64,000 nt of DNA from NCBI GenBank assembly GCA_023525715.1, contig CM042014.1:26003904-26067903 (forward strand). The letters run 5' to 3'. Positions 38,010 through 51,408 of this stretch are shown one piece after another. Under the pieces are notes generated by a model, which was not told the origin of the DNA, searched no databases, and saw nothing but the letters and a program-made list of their open reading frames with translations. How positions within the stretch are numbered: the first letter of the stretch is position 1; every line of letters begins with the position of its first letter. Made by a program: the position numbers and the translations under genes. This DNA comes from Cichorium intybus (taxonomy: Eukaryota; Streptophyta; Magnoliopsida; Asterales; Asteraceae).

Positions 38010-38300
38010 AATCAATTCTTCTTTCTCTCTCATACCATTCGATCTCTCTCTCCCGTTCATAAAGCTTCTACGCCTCTTAGGGTTTCAGGCTGCCCATCGT
38101 CGTCATCTTCATCTCGCTACAACATCGTCATCGTCGTTAGCTTGCTATTCAAACCATGTCCTCTGCTAAAGCTCACTTTCACCACGATATTCAAGTCATC
38201 GACCTTCACACACTAGATTGCTACACCTCGATTAGACCTGCAAAAGAAAAGAAACAGTCCCCTGGTTCATCATCTTCATGCCACCACTGTACATGATCCT
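38010..38300 (+). other. Gene 5'-leader-like segment inside the TIR element
   Basis: CT-rich sequence (TCTCTCTC at 38026-38052), TTAGGGTTTCAGG and a cluster of CATCGTCGTCATC precede an ATG at 38156 in good context (AAACCATGTC). The frame runs 46 codons (MSSAKAHFHHDIQVIDLHTL...) to a TGA at 38294-38296, with no known domain. The composition is far from the surrounding AT-rich DNA and looks like a captured 5'UTR and first exon. Confidence 0.35.
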
Positions 38301-39028
38301 CTATTTTCTTACTCTCATGAAGGCATGCTCGCAACCAATCTCTACATCTCTCGATCTCAGGCTCTCTGCCCTTGCCATCTTTCACTCTCCCTGCTGATTG
38401 TAAAAGGTAATTGGGTGTTTTTCGTATGCCTTCTTTTTAATTTTTTCTTAAACCTGCAAGCCGGTCAAAAGTTATTCGTACTCTTAATATTTCTCCATAT
38501 TTACACTAATAACTGTACAGTTTATTGGGATTCTATATATGTTCAATAGATACATCTTTACAACACACGCACTATGATTGGTAAAAAATATTTTTGACTA
38601 TATAACACTAGAAACTATAAATTCCAATATAAAAAAAGTCATGCCCTAGACGCAACAACTGACTATATTGGTCGTAACTTTATATTTTTCAAACCTTTGT
38701 ATATATTGCGATACATAAGTTAATATATTTATTGATAATGTTTCTTCTTTCAGAGACAAAAGAGGATAGAAGGGTAATATGTACGATGGCCATGATTAGC
38801 GGGAGTATTGCTTTGGAAATAAGTATGTGTGGAACGAAATCTTTGTGTTAGATTGTGCTTTTATCTTTAATGACTTTTTTCAACCACTTCATGCTTCCAT
38901 GACCTAACCATCATACAAATTCATATTACAATTCGTACCACTTTAATGGTAGAAAATAAAAGTTTGCTTGATCAAATATACATACTTCATCTATAATATA
39001 ATTGATCTTGATTGTTAGATGTTTAATA

Positions 39029-39721
39029 TGAAAGGTTTTCCGCAACTATGAACTAAATAATCTAAGTTCACATGCAACCTATAAGGATCTATGTTTTCTA
39101 CTATTGAACATATAACAAAAACCTAACAGCCAATAAAGACACCTAAAGAATAAAACCAGAAAACTAACCTTTAGATTTCTTGGAAGCAAAGCAGCAAAAA
39201 TATCCTGCCTCAAATGAAGTCACACCCTTAGCCGGGAGGTTTATGGATCGAAATTCCAGAGAGAAAATAATAGAATGAGCAACTGATAATGAGGTCTAGG
39301 GGTCCCTATTTATAGGGAACCAAGTGGCAAAACTAAACCCTAGCCGCAGCCCATTTTTCCGGATTATCTGTACGCACGCTGCGACCAAAACGTTTGCGCG
39401 CCGCGCGCCGCAATTCAACTATTGAATTTGTACGACTTTAATCCCTGACCTCTTGATTAATCTAATTAATGCCACAGAAATTAATCCAATTAATTTCTGA
39501 TTAATTATTAATCAAATAACATTATTTCTAATTAATATATTATCTCCATAATATATTAACAAACAATATCTTGATTTATTAGTCATATAATAAATCAACG
39601 TTTTTCTCTCTACTTAACTTTCCATCAAACCTCCAGCTATGAGGGCAACCCAAATGGACTATGCTACTATTAATTAGGTAAATACTAATTATTAGTCATG
39701 GCTTAGACACCTAATCCAACA
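39029..39721 (-). repeat. 3' LTR of the copia element
   Basis: 693 bp, TGAAAGG...ATCCAACA on the plus strand. Four of the nine differences from the 5' LTR cluster within ~11 bases around 39376, beside a GCGCGCCGCGCG patch, suggesting local CpG decay or conversion. Confidence 0.95.
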
Positions 39722-39732
39722 GTCTCCCACTT
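39722..39732 (-). other. Polypurine tract
   Basis: Minus strand AAGTGGGAGAC lies directly upstream of the 3' LTR, the usual copia plus-strand primer. Confidence 0.85.
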
Positions 39733-40595
39733 GGATAAGTCTATGACTATAATTACCAATTTAACCTCTAATTAACCAGCACTTATAGCTTCCTAGAAAC
39801 CGCGGCCAAACTCTGATCTAATCAGTTCTGTCCATAGATAAGTGATCAGATGATCCTCCGTCCAACAAGATATTTTCAGACTCAAGACATGGATTAAAAT
39901 CAATCCCGGTCTGATTCACTGTTCCTTGATTTCCGATTTGCATATGACTCTTAGACTACCAATTTAGTCCTGGTTGGCCAACCATTTTAGTCAACTTCAA
40001 ATTCCTTGAGAGGCCTACAGATATCTGTTCCCCGTTAGGGTCAAGGGACGAATAAGCTTCGACTCATATACTTATGTCTTTTACCAGACAAATCACTCAC
40101 AACAATACGTTTTATAACACCGAGTTACCGATGCGTTTTCGTATTATCAATGAATAACCGCTTAGTAAATCATAACTCATATGTCTTAGCTTAAAGATCA
40201 AAAAGATATTATCGTCTCAACATTGCTCGTGATGAAATCCATGAAGCAATCCATTGAGCGCGGGTTTATCCAATACTCAAATCTCCATTTCCAAGTACTC
40301 ACGAATGGTGCAGCAATCCAATTGCAATGTCTAACTCCTTAGACAATCTATTACCAATTCATGACAGTCTTACTTCACACTTACTCCCCAAAAGTGTAAT
40401 CGACCGTGGATATTTGAATAATCCAATTATTCAGGAAGTAAAACATGCAAAATGAAACACAATGACAAAGTATTGACAAAAGTAGCAAACCATTACTCAT
40501 TAATAAATCTCTATTATTAAATCACAAGAGTCAAATACAATACATTGTTACAAGTTTCGAAACCTATCTAATTTACATAAACTTTATATCATCTC

Positions 40596-41570
40596 TTAAT
40601 CCAATGCTCCTAGCATGCTGATTATGTTAATCCTACTCAGAGCCTTTGTCAAGGGATCTGCAGGATTATCTTCCGATGATACCCTCTTTACCACGAAGTG
40701 ACCTTCTTCTACCTTATGCCTTATGTAGTGGTACTTTTTGTCGATATGTCTGGACTTTCCATGATCTCGCGGTTCCTTTGTCAAGGCGACCGCACCTTCG
40801 TTATCGCAGAACAGTTCCACGGGCTTCTGAATACTCGAGACTACTCCAAGGTCACCGATGAAGTTCTTCAGCCAAGCCGCTTCCTTTGACGCTTCACTTG
40901 CTGCTATATACTCTGATTCACAAGTAGAATCAGCCACCGTATCTTGCTTGGAACTTTTCCAAGTTACTGCTCTTCCGTTCAGAAGGAATACCCAGCCAGA
41001 CTGAGACCGACCACTGTCTCTATCCGTCTGAAAACTGGCATCCGTATATCCTTCAATTCTCAAGGTATCACTGCCTCCAAGGGCTAACACCATGTCCTTT
41101 GTTCTTCGCAGATACTTGAGTATATTCTTTACGGCTATCCAATGCGCCTTTCCAGGGTTTCCCTGGTATCGACTGACCATGCTCAGAGCAAAGGCCACGT
41201 CAGGGCGAGTACACGTCATAGCATACATGATCGACCCCACAGCCGAAGCGTAAGGTACCCGACTCATCTCAGCTATTTCCACGTCTGTACTCGGACTTTG
41301 AGTCTTACTCAATTTTGCATTGCTTTGGATAGGCAGCTCTCCCTTCTTGGAATTTTCCATACTAAACCTCTTTAGTACCTTTTCCAAGTATATACCCTGA
41401 CTAAGTCCAATTAGTCTCTTCTTCCTATCTCTCAATATTCTTATCCCGAGAATATAGGCAGCCTCTCCTAGGTCCTTCATGGCGAAACATTTCCCAAGCC
41501 AAGCCTTGACATCTTGCAAGGTTGGAATATCGTTTCCCATGAGCAGTATGTCATCGACATACAACACCAA
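40596..41570 (-). pseudogene. Copia pol: end of reverse transcriptase and RNase H
   Basis: The 324-aa frame opens at LYVDDILLMGN, the catalytic motif of copia reverse transcriptase, and passes through GEAAYILGI, GIYLEKVLKRF, RVPYASAVGSIMYAM, TRPDVAFALS and KYLRRTKD. RNase H follows with GYTDASFQ, SGWVFLLNGRAVTWKSSKQ, STCESEYIAASEA, WLKNFIGDLG, DNEGAVALTKEP, RSKHIDKKYHYIR-type residues and NPADPLTKAL. It normally belongs to one polyprotein with the frames upstream, but here it is in a different frame. The key residues of both enzymes look intact. Confidence 0.9.
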
Positions 41571-42232
41571 AAAGTGACTATACTCCCACTAGCCTTGACA
41601 TATACGCAGGACTCATCCTCGCTCCTAGAGAAGCCAAACTCTTTGACTTTCTCATGGAAACAAAGATTCCAGCTGCGAGAAGCTTGCTTCAATCCGTAGA
41701 TTGATCTCTCAAGCTTACACACCTTATTAGGATACTTTGCATCGACAAAACCCTCTGGTTGACTCATGTAAACATCCTCAGTCAACTTCCCATTAAGGAA
41801 AGCGGTTTTGACGTCCATCTGCCAAATTTCATAGTCATGAAATGAAGCTATGGCCAGCATTATCCTAATAGACTTTATCTTGGCTACTGGTGAGAAGGTC
41901 TCATCATAATCAACCCCCGGGGTTTGAGTGAAACCCTTCGCAACCAGTCTTGCCTTGAAGGTGTGTACCTTTCCGTCCATGTCGGTCTTCTTCTTGAAGA
42001 TCCATTTGCATCCGACTGTCTTTCGACCCGGTACGTTGTCAACCAAGTTCCAAACTTGATTGTCATACATGGACTTGATCTCGCTATCCATGGCCTCTTT
42101 CCACTTGGCAGACTCAGGGCCCGCCATTGCTTCCTGGTAGTTAGTTGGTTCATCCAAATTTATCAGTGTCCTATCACTGACAAACGTGTCCCCATCCGAA
42201 GTTATATGGAAACCATAAAACTCGGGTGGCAT
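41477..42232 (-). pseudogene. Copia pol: reverse transcriptase N-terminal part
   Basis: The frame carries the RVT_2 hallmark series WKEAMDSEIKSM, NQVWNLVD, GCKWIFKKK, YKARLVAKGF-type FKARLVAKGFTQ, GVDYDETFSPVAK, MDVKTAFLNGKL and YGLKQASRSWN. It leaves the correct frame at an A-run on the plus strand (41569-41573), just before the YVDD motif; after that the residues are out of frame. The break looks like a one-base indel in a homopolymer. Confidence 0.9.
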
Positions 42233-42318
42233 GCTAACCCTACCGGAGTGCCTAAGAGGTAAGGATACATCAGTCAGACTAACATGAACTTCTTACTCAT
42301 GTTGGTTGCTAGTTTCTC

Positions 42319-44601
42319 CTAAGGTTGCGTCATCTGATGGCTCTTGAATTTATTCAAGATCAATGGTACTCCCACTGTCCTCTTTGAATATGAGCTCTCA
42401 CTCTCTTGAAAGACCGCTCGTCTAGCTACAAAGACCACGTCCTCACTTGGTCTGTAGAATAGATATCCAAAGGACTGTTTGGGATAACCAAGGAAGAAAC
42501 ACCTTTCGCTTCTTTCTGCGAGTTTGTCTTGAGTCTCTCGTCTAACGAAAGCCTCACAACCCCAGACCTTGATATGTGCCAACGAGGGAACTTTCCCCGT
42601 CCACATCTCATGAGGTGTTTTAGCAACCTTCTTAGTTGGGACAAGATTGAGGATATGGGCGGCAGTCTCTAAGGCATACCCCCAGAAGTGAATGGGAAGT
42701 GAAGCTCGACTCATCATGGAACGAACCATGTCCAACAAGGTTCGGTTACGCCTCTCCGCAACATCGTTCAACTGTGGTGTCCTGGGAAGTGTCAACTGCG
42801 AAACTATTCCGCATTCCTTTAGATAGTCTAGGAACTCGATACTTAGATACTCTCCGCCTCTGTCGGACCTGAGCATCTTTATCTTTCTGCCTAATTGATT
42901 CTCTACCTCGTTCTTAAACTCTTTGAACTTTTCAAAGGTATCTGACTTATGCTTGATTAAGTAGATATAACCGTATCTACTAAAATCGTCAGTAAAGGTT
43001 ACGTAGAACCGCGTGCCATCCTTTGTGGTTGATCTGAATAGACCACACACATCCGTGTGAATAATGTCCAACAGACCCTCACCTCTTTCAAAAGACCCTT
43101 TGAAAGGTGATTTAGTCATCTTGCCCAACAGACAAGATTCGCATACATCATCCGACCTGAGGTCGAATGATTCCAATACTCCATCCTTTTGGAGTTGGGC
43201 GATGTGTTTCTTGCTGATGTGCCCGAGCCGACTATGCCACAGACATGCCTTTTCTACACCACTAGTAGAATCAATATAATTTACACTATGTCCTAAATTG
43301 TCAACACATTCAACAGTTTCATACACACCATCACAAGGATAAGCAGTAAAAATCAAAATACCATTTTTGAAAACAGAAATCGAACCAATTTTATTGTCAA
43401 AAGAAAATTGAAATCCTTGTCTAAAAAATGCGTGAAATGAAATAATGTTTCTTGCCATTTCTGGCGAATAGCAACAATTAAATAACTTTAAGCTAACATC
43501 ACTACTAAGCACTAAACTATAAACGCCGATCTTGGTAACAGGGGACGATCTCCTATTGCCCATGATCAGGTTCAGTCTATCGTGCTCCACCTTCCTGCTT
43601 TCCTTTAGGCCCTGCAGATCAGAACAAATGTGAAAACCACATCCTGTATCAAGGACCCAAGAATTAGAAGATGGTGAGTTTTTAGAGATAGTGTATATAC
43701 CTGCTGTCGATGGCTTTACTTTCCCATCCTTGACATCCTGCAAGTATTTGGGGCAGCTTCTCTTCCAATGGCCCTTCTCTTTGCAATAAAAACAGTTGGC
43801 TTCATCGGGGTTGGCCACACAAGGAATGGGGGAAGACTTGGTTCTCGAGCCATTGCTTGACGACCCGACCTGAACCTTTTCCCTCCAATTTTGCTTAGGA
43901 GGGCCCTTCCTTTTCTTTCCTTTGCCACTTCCAATGGCTAAGACGGGCTGATTAACCGAGGGTGCACTTTTACCCTTCATCCCGTCCTCAGCAACCCGAA
44001 GCATACGATGCAACTCAGTCAGGTTAGCCTGATTGTTGTTCAAATGATAAGCCAGCCTGAACTGGTCATAAGAACTCGGTAAGGAGTTAAGCACTATGTC
44101 AACGGCCAACTCCTCAGGTACAGGCATCGTAAGCTTTCTAAGCCGCTCCACGTAACCTTGCATTCTTTGCACATAAGCGCAGATGGACTCTCCATCTTTA
44201 GGTTTGCTGTTCGTGAAGTCCTTGACCACCTCGCACCTCTCGATGCGCTCTTGCTTGCGGAAATTTTCCGCAAGCTCCTTGTGCATCTCAAAGGGCCAGT
44301 AGTCTTCGTATATCCTTTGCAATTTGGGGTTCATTGTGGCGATCATGATGCAGGCCACTTTGGTCGCATCATCAGAATATTTTTGGTACGAGGCAATCTC
44401 CTCGGGAGTAGCACTTTCAGGGTAAATATCGACAAGTTCGGTCTCGAGGACATACTCTTTGTTCTCGTACCTCAGAGCCATCTTGATATTTCTAATCCAG
44501 TCATTGTAGTTTGTCCCGTTCAATTGAACCTTGGAACACAGTGAGAGGATAGAGGGAACACTGTAGTTTGAGTGGGGAGCGGATTGATCAGCAGAAGACA
44601 T
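42319..44601 (-). CDS. Copia gag, protease and integrase frame
   Basis: The 760-aa frame starts at MSSADQS, consistent with a copia gag start. Gag similarity covers ~20-210 (LNGTNYNDW, then the helical capsid-like part). A CX2CX4HX4C zinc knuckle spans residues 270-283. The protease active site DTG is at 318-320. A GAG-pre-integrase HHCC region (WHSRLGH...CESCLLGK) lies near 455-495, and the integrase core (HTDVCG, RSDRGGEY) follows to ~680. The frame ends at ~42319, before the reverse transcriptase, which lies in another frame. This copy could still make gag and integrase if transcribed, but not a full polyprotein. Confidence 0.9.
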   Translation of the reverse strand: MSSADQSAPHSNYSVPSILSLCSKVQLNGTNYNDWIRNIKMALRYENKEYVLETELVDIYPESATPEEIASYQKYSDDATKVACIMIATMNPKLQRIYEDYWPFEMHKELAENFRKQERIERCEVVKDFTNSKPKDGESICAYVQRMQGYVERLRKLTMPVPEELAVDIVLNSLPSSYDQFRLAYHLNNNQANLTELHRMLRVAEDGMKGKSAPSVNQPVLAIGSGKGKKRKGPPKQNWREKVQVGSSSNGSRTKSSPIPCVANPDEANCFYCKEKGHWKRSCPKYLQDVKDGKVKPSTAGIYTISKNSPSSNSWVLDTGCGFHICSDLQGLKESRKVEHDRLNLIMGNRRSSPVTKIGVYSLVLSSDVSLKLFNCCYSPEMARNIISFHAFFRQGFQFSFDNKIGSISVFKNGILIFTAYPCDGVYETVECVDNLGHSVNYIDSTSGVEKACLWHSRLGHISKKHIAQLQKDGVLESFDLRSDDVCESCLLGKMTKSPFKGSFERGEGLLDIIHTDVCGLFRSTTKDGTRFYVTFTDDFSRYGYIYLIKHKSDTFEKFKEFKNEVENQLGRKIKMLRSDRGGEYLSIEFLDYLKECGIVSQLTLPRTPQLNDVAERRNRTLLDMVRSMMSRASLPIHFWGYALETAAHILNLVPTKKVAKTPHEMWTGKVPSLAHIKVWGCEAFVRRETQDKLAERSERCFFLGYPKQSFGYLFYRPSEDVVFVARRAVFQESESSYSKRTVGVPLILNKFKSHQMTQP

Positions 44602-45961
44602 CTATAAAAGAAGGTAAGTTTAATTAGATACATGTCGGTCCTTATAATAACCCAATATAAAATAAGGCTAGGATCCAACTATAACAATTTGCAACATAGA
44701 AGAGGGATGCCGTAATCTATAAGCAAATTTTATAAAGGTAGGCGAATGACGATTCAGCCAATTCCACCGCGGAAAAATAATCTTATTATAAATGGAATTC
44801 CTAGTTTCTTTTGAGATATATTGAACTGTTCAATAGCATATTTAATCTCGGATATGTCCCACCGTTTGTGACTGGGATGCCGAGGATCACAAACCGGGTG
44901 TGAATAACCATGCAAATTAGCTTGGTACTCTCGGGGTCCATTATCATATCAAATTGATGTGCCGGTAAACCACACACGCTCCATCAATAATGATAATACC
45001 CGAGACACCCATTGCCACTCTTTATGAACCCCCATTGGTGTGCCGGTAAACCACACACGCTCCACCAACGTTTCATAAAGTGCAATGTGCAATTTCATGG
45101 GGTAGCATCAAATTCACATTTTTCCCTAAAGTAACTAGATTGCGATTTTGTTTTGTAAATAGTTCTAGTACTTTGATCATTATACTTTTAATGATTTAGC
45201 GGTTCTGTCAAACCCGTTCGGCTAACGACCCTCCACTGATCAGGCAAGCGGTGGATGAGAGTGTTCACCCATTAGACTGCCATTTTATAGGCAGTCTCCT
45301 TATACCCACTTTATAGACCAGCTTCGTGAATGAGGCCTACTATTGATTTGACTAACCAAATTTATCTCATATATATAGTATTAACTTTTAATAATATATA
45401 TAAGATGTATTTTAAAACCCTTTAAAATATTCAAGGTTTATCTTTTAATTTTACCAAATTTAACAATTAAATTTTAAATTAAATTAAACCTTAAAACCGA
45501 TTTAATCAATTTTAATTACCAATAAATTAAATTAATTAGATCTAAATATTTTAAACATTTTAAAATATTTTTCTGGATTTTTCCATTAATTTTCGATAAT
45601 TTAAATTAATTAAATCCCTTTTTGAATTATCTTTTAATTAACAATTAATTAAATTAATTCACTGAAGATAGGTTTATCCAAATTAATCAAATTAATTAAA
45701 ACCTATCCTCAACCCCTTAGATTTCGAATTCAAATAATGGGGTTTAAGGTTATCCATTTAATTAACAAATAAAGTTACCAAAAATAGAAAACCTCCTAAA
45801 ACCCTAATGTCAAATTTCGAAAATCACTAAGGGAGGAATTAGGGTTTCCAAAACCCTAATCCAAAAAAAAAAAAATCGATCCACATAAATTAGGGTTTAT
45901 AAGCTTTAAACCCCAATTTAGGAAAAGCAGTTATAACCATTCAACAAGAAAACAAACAAAT
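44602..45961 (-). other. Copia untranslated leader
   Basis: About 1.36 kb between primer site and gag, without a long frame. The phrase GGTGTGCCGGTAAACCACAC and relatives occur twice on the plus strand (~44958 and ~45035), an internal duplication. The part next to the LTR is extremely AT-rich. Confidence 0.7.
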
Positions 45962-45973
45962 GCTCTGATACCA
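45962..45973 (-). other. Primer-binding site, initiator Met tRNA
   Basis: Minus strand TGGTATCAGAGC, one base from the LTR end; exact canonical plant copia site. Confidence 0.93.
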
Positions 45974-45974
45974 C

Positions 45975-46667
45975 TGAAAGGTTTTCCGCAACTATGAACT
46001 AAATAATCTAAGTTCACATGCAACCTATAAGGATCTATGTTTTCTACTATTGAACATATAACAAAAACCTAACAGCCAATAAAGACACCTAAAGAATAAA
46101 ACCAGAAAACTAACCTTTAGATTTCTTGGAAGCAAAGCAGCAAAAATATTCTGCCTCAAATGAAGTCACACCCTTAGCCGGGAGGTTTATGGATCGAAAT
46201 TCCAGAGAGAAAATAATAGAATGAGCAACTGATAATGAGGTCTAGGGGTCCCTATTTATAGGGAACCAAGTGGCAAAGCTAAACCCTAGCCGCAGCCCAT
46301 TTTTCCGGATTATCTGTACGCGCGCCGAGGCCAAAACGTTTGCGCGCCGCGCGCCGCAATTCAACTATTGAATTTGTACGACTTTAATTCCTGACCTCCT
46401 GATTAATCTAATTAATGCCACAGAAATTAATCCAATTAATTTCTGATTAATTATTAATCAAATAACATTATTTCTAATTAATATATTATCTCCATAATAT
46501 ATTAACAAACAATATCTTGATTTATTAGTCATATAATAAATCAACGTTTTTCTCTCTACTTAACTTTCCATCAAACCTCCAGCTATGAGGGCAACCCAAA
46601 TGGACTATGCTATTATTAATTAGGTAAATACTAATTATTAGTCATGGCTTAGACACCTAATCCAACA
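45975..46667 (-). repeat. 5' LTR of the copia element
   Basis: 693 bp, same length as its partner at 39029-39721. CCTATTTATAGGG (46250-46262) is a TATA-like palindrome that could serve as LTR promoter core. Confidence 0.95.
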
Positions 46668-46789
46668 TAATATATGTTAATGGGTTACAACAAGTCTTCA
46701 TAAAACTGAAAACGATATCAATTAACATTTAATGTTATATAATGACATTTGCGACAGCCACTACAATAATCATCAATGATGAGCAGTAT

Positions 46790-46935
46790 AATCATTGATA
46801 ATCGGCTTAATCATCGATGATTAAATCATCAATGGTTAAGTTAGTTTACATCCGTGAGTAAAGCGTCAGTAATCATTGATGATTATAGCTGCAATCATTG
46901 ACGATTATAGCTGTAATCATTGACGATTGATACAT
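46790..46935. repeat. Short tandem units around AATCATTGACGATTATAGCTG
   Basis: The ~21-base unit AATCATTGA(T/C)GATTATAGCTG occurs about three to four times with partial copies before it (ATCATTGATAATCGGC, ATCATCGATGATTAAATC). It is interior to the TA-flanked TIR element. Confidence 0.7.
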
Positions 46936-47791
46936 GTTATTCATGAATGGTATAGAGAAATGACTAACACATGTTAATCATGAATGAATATATCACAACT
47001 GATCATTGATAATTAGCATATTTGTTTGTGTTTGTTATTATCTAATCTTATATTATTAAAACTAACATGATGTTTTCTAATGTTTTTTAGAAGCGATGGC
47101 TAATCACAAATTATTTGGCGATCTGATTTGAAGTGAAGAAACATGACTACGATTGATTCAAGAAAAGTGCCGACACTTGGATGAATTTTGTGATTTTTTA
47201 TCCTTTGAATGATTTAATTTTTTATTGAATATAATCATGTATAATTTGTAATTGTCTGAAATAAGCTAAACATTTATGAATATAAATGTTGTATATTAAT
47301 GTGTAATTTGATTTTTCTTAGTAGTTTTTCTATTTAAAATGTTTTAATCGATTATGAATATAACTGTATAAATGTATGAAACAAGTCTTGTTATATTCAT
47401 TTATGAATATAACTATATAAATGTATGAATCTAGTATTGTCATATTCATTTATGAATATAATTTTGCCATCACTACAATATTCATGGATAATTAATAATT
47501 TGTTTTTTATTCATTAATGAATGCAATATAATAAATGAAAAAAAGACGATTCTTTTAAATTTAAAAGAAAATTTATAAAAAATATTTTTTTAATCATTTA
47601 TTAATTAAAAATGATTAATTCGTTTTTTAGGTAATTACCAATCAAATCCCTAAATTTTAGGAAATTGTGATTTTATTCATTTATGATTTAATTTAATTAA
47701 ATTATACAATTACTAATATACCCTTATATATTGATTGGTCCAGAATCATTCTCACATTCTCAACCTTTTTATTCATCTCATTTTAACCTCT

Positions 47792-47794
<3 letters not shown>

Positions 47795-47886
<92 letters not shown>

Positions 47887-47890
47887 TATA
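47795..47890. repeat. TA microsatellite
   Basis: ~90 bp of AT repeat with a GATATA interruption near the right side, directly adjoining the right end of the TIR element. Confidence 0.95.
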
Positions 47891-49803
<1,913 letters not shown>

Positions 49804-51408
49804 GGAAAATTTGTCAAAAAGTCCATATATTTTGAGTCTATTTAGGAAAAAAATCATTCCTGAATTTTATTTTGTGATTTAATCTTCTAAACCTGCAAAA
49901 ATTTGTGAAAAAACCATTTTCACCTGATTTAGCAGGTCAATGGTTAACTCACAAGTAAAACGATTTTACAGGAATTTTTTCGCAAATAAAATGATTTTTT
50001 TCATTTTTATAAGTGATATAACTTTTACATACAATGTCTAAATTCTACAAACTTTATATCCTTAGAAACGTAATAATTAGTACTACAACTTTGTTTTACA
50101 AACTTTTGTTTGAATATGTTAAGATCTTTTGCTACGATCCTTTAAACGTGGGCCAAACCATTTATGACACTTTTTGTTATTTTCAAACATTCATATCTTA
50201 TTCGTTATAACTCCAATTAACCTAAAAAAATTTCCTATGTTTTTACCATTTCAAATAATATATTTTTTAGAATGATGACTTTTTTTTTAATTCCTCATAC
50301 ATTTTGAGATATATTGTTATAAACATTGCATCTCAAGATAATTCAATATTTGATCATGTGTATGAACACCCATTTTCAAACAAGCATATATATTTTGTTA
50401 TACACATTAATTTCACTTGATTCTTTTTTCTATGTACTCTTTGAAAGATAATACTAAAACTTTCATTTAAAAAGTGTCTTCTTAATAGCTTCAGAGATCT
50501 TGAGTTATTCATTTCCAAACATGGTCTTTTTATAACACTTATTTTCTATAAACATTACTTGAAATGGATGTATAGCAAAAGATAAGAAAATAATCAAGTG
50601 GAATGGATGTGTATATCAAAAGTGAATATCTAAAGTTATTAAGATCTAAAGCTATGTTTATAGCTATATGTCTCAAAATTTCACAGGTTCATCTGAGGCC
50701 ATATTTGAAGATGAATAAATCAATATCTGAAGCTATTAAGAAAAAAAAACTTTCTATATGAAAGTTTTCGTATATATTCCAAAGAGTACAAAGGAAAAAG
50801 AATCAATTGAAATGGATCTGTATAGCAAAAGATATGCTTATATGAAAATAAGTGTTGAAACACATGGAATGTTGAATTATTATGGATACGATGTTTATAG
50901 CTATATATCTCAAAATCTATGAGGAATGAGAAAATGTCATCATTATGAAAATTGTATTATTTGAAATAAAAAAAAACATACGAAAAAATTTAGGTTAACT
51001 GAAGTTATAACGAAGGAGATATAAATGTTTGAAAATAATGAAAAATTGTCATAAATGGTTTGTGCTCACGTTTAAGGGATTGTAGCAAAAGATCTTAACA
51101 TATTCAGACAAAAGTCTATCAAACAAAGTTGTTAATTACCGTATTTCTAAGAATATAAAGTTTGTAAAATTTAGACATTGTATGTAAAAGTTATGTCACT
51201 TACAAAAATGAACAAAAAGTCATTTTATTTGCGAAAAAATCCCTGTAAAATCGTTTTACTTGTGAATTAACCCTTGACCTGCTAAATCAGGTGAAAAGAG
51301 TTTTTTCACAAATTTTTGTAGGTTTAGAGGATTAAATCACAAAATAAAACTCAGGAATGACTTTTTCCTAAATAGAGCCAAAATATAAGGACTTTTTGAC
51401 AAATTTTC
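49804..51408. mobile_element. Giant foldback (hairpin) element, arms ~780 bp
   Basis: The left arm starts GGAAAATTTGTCAAAAAGTCC and the right arm, read inward, starts AGAAAATTTGTCAAAAAGTCC. The arms stay collinear through matched landmarks such as CACCTGATTTAGCAGGTCAA, AAGTAAAACGATTTTACAGG, GAATATGTTAAGATCTTTTG and CATTTATGACA, for about 780 bases, leaving a short centre near 50570-50630. There is no coding frame. The ends resemble long-TIR MULEs, and the flanks (GTTTTTTTA left, TTTTTTTTA right) could be a 9-bp TSD, though T-runs make that weak. Confidence 0.8.

Larger units (their letters stand above)
39029..46667 (-). mobile_element. Nearly complete Ty1-copia retrotransposon with exact TSD
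   Basis: 7639-bp element between two 693-bp LTRs, flanked exactly by TAATA (39024-39028, 46668-46672). On the minus strand the order is 5' LTR, primer site TGGTATCAGAGC, ~1.36 kb leader, gag, protease, integrase, reverse transcriptase, RNase H, ~0.87 kb untranslated stretch, polypurine tract, 3' LTR. Gag-PR-INT-RT-RH order is diagnostic of copia. Nine LTR differences by my count (~1.3%) imply insertion well under a million years ago at commonly used plant rates. The coding region is broken at two places, so this copy is probably defective. Confidence 0.95.

Noticed and set aside
40646..44544. Plus-strand frames of 60-128 codons across the copia region
   Set aside because: They are antisense shadows of the gag-pol coding strand.
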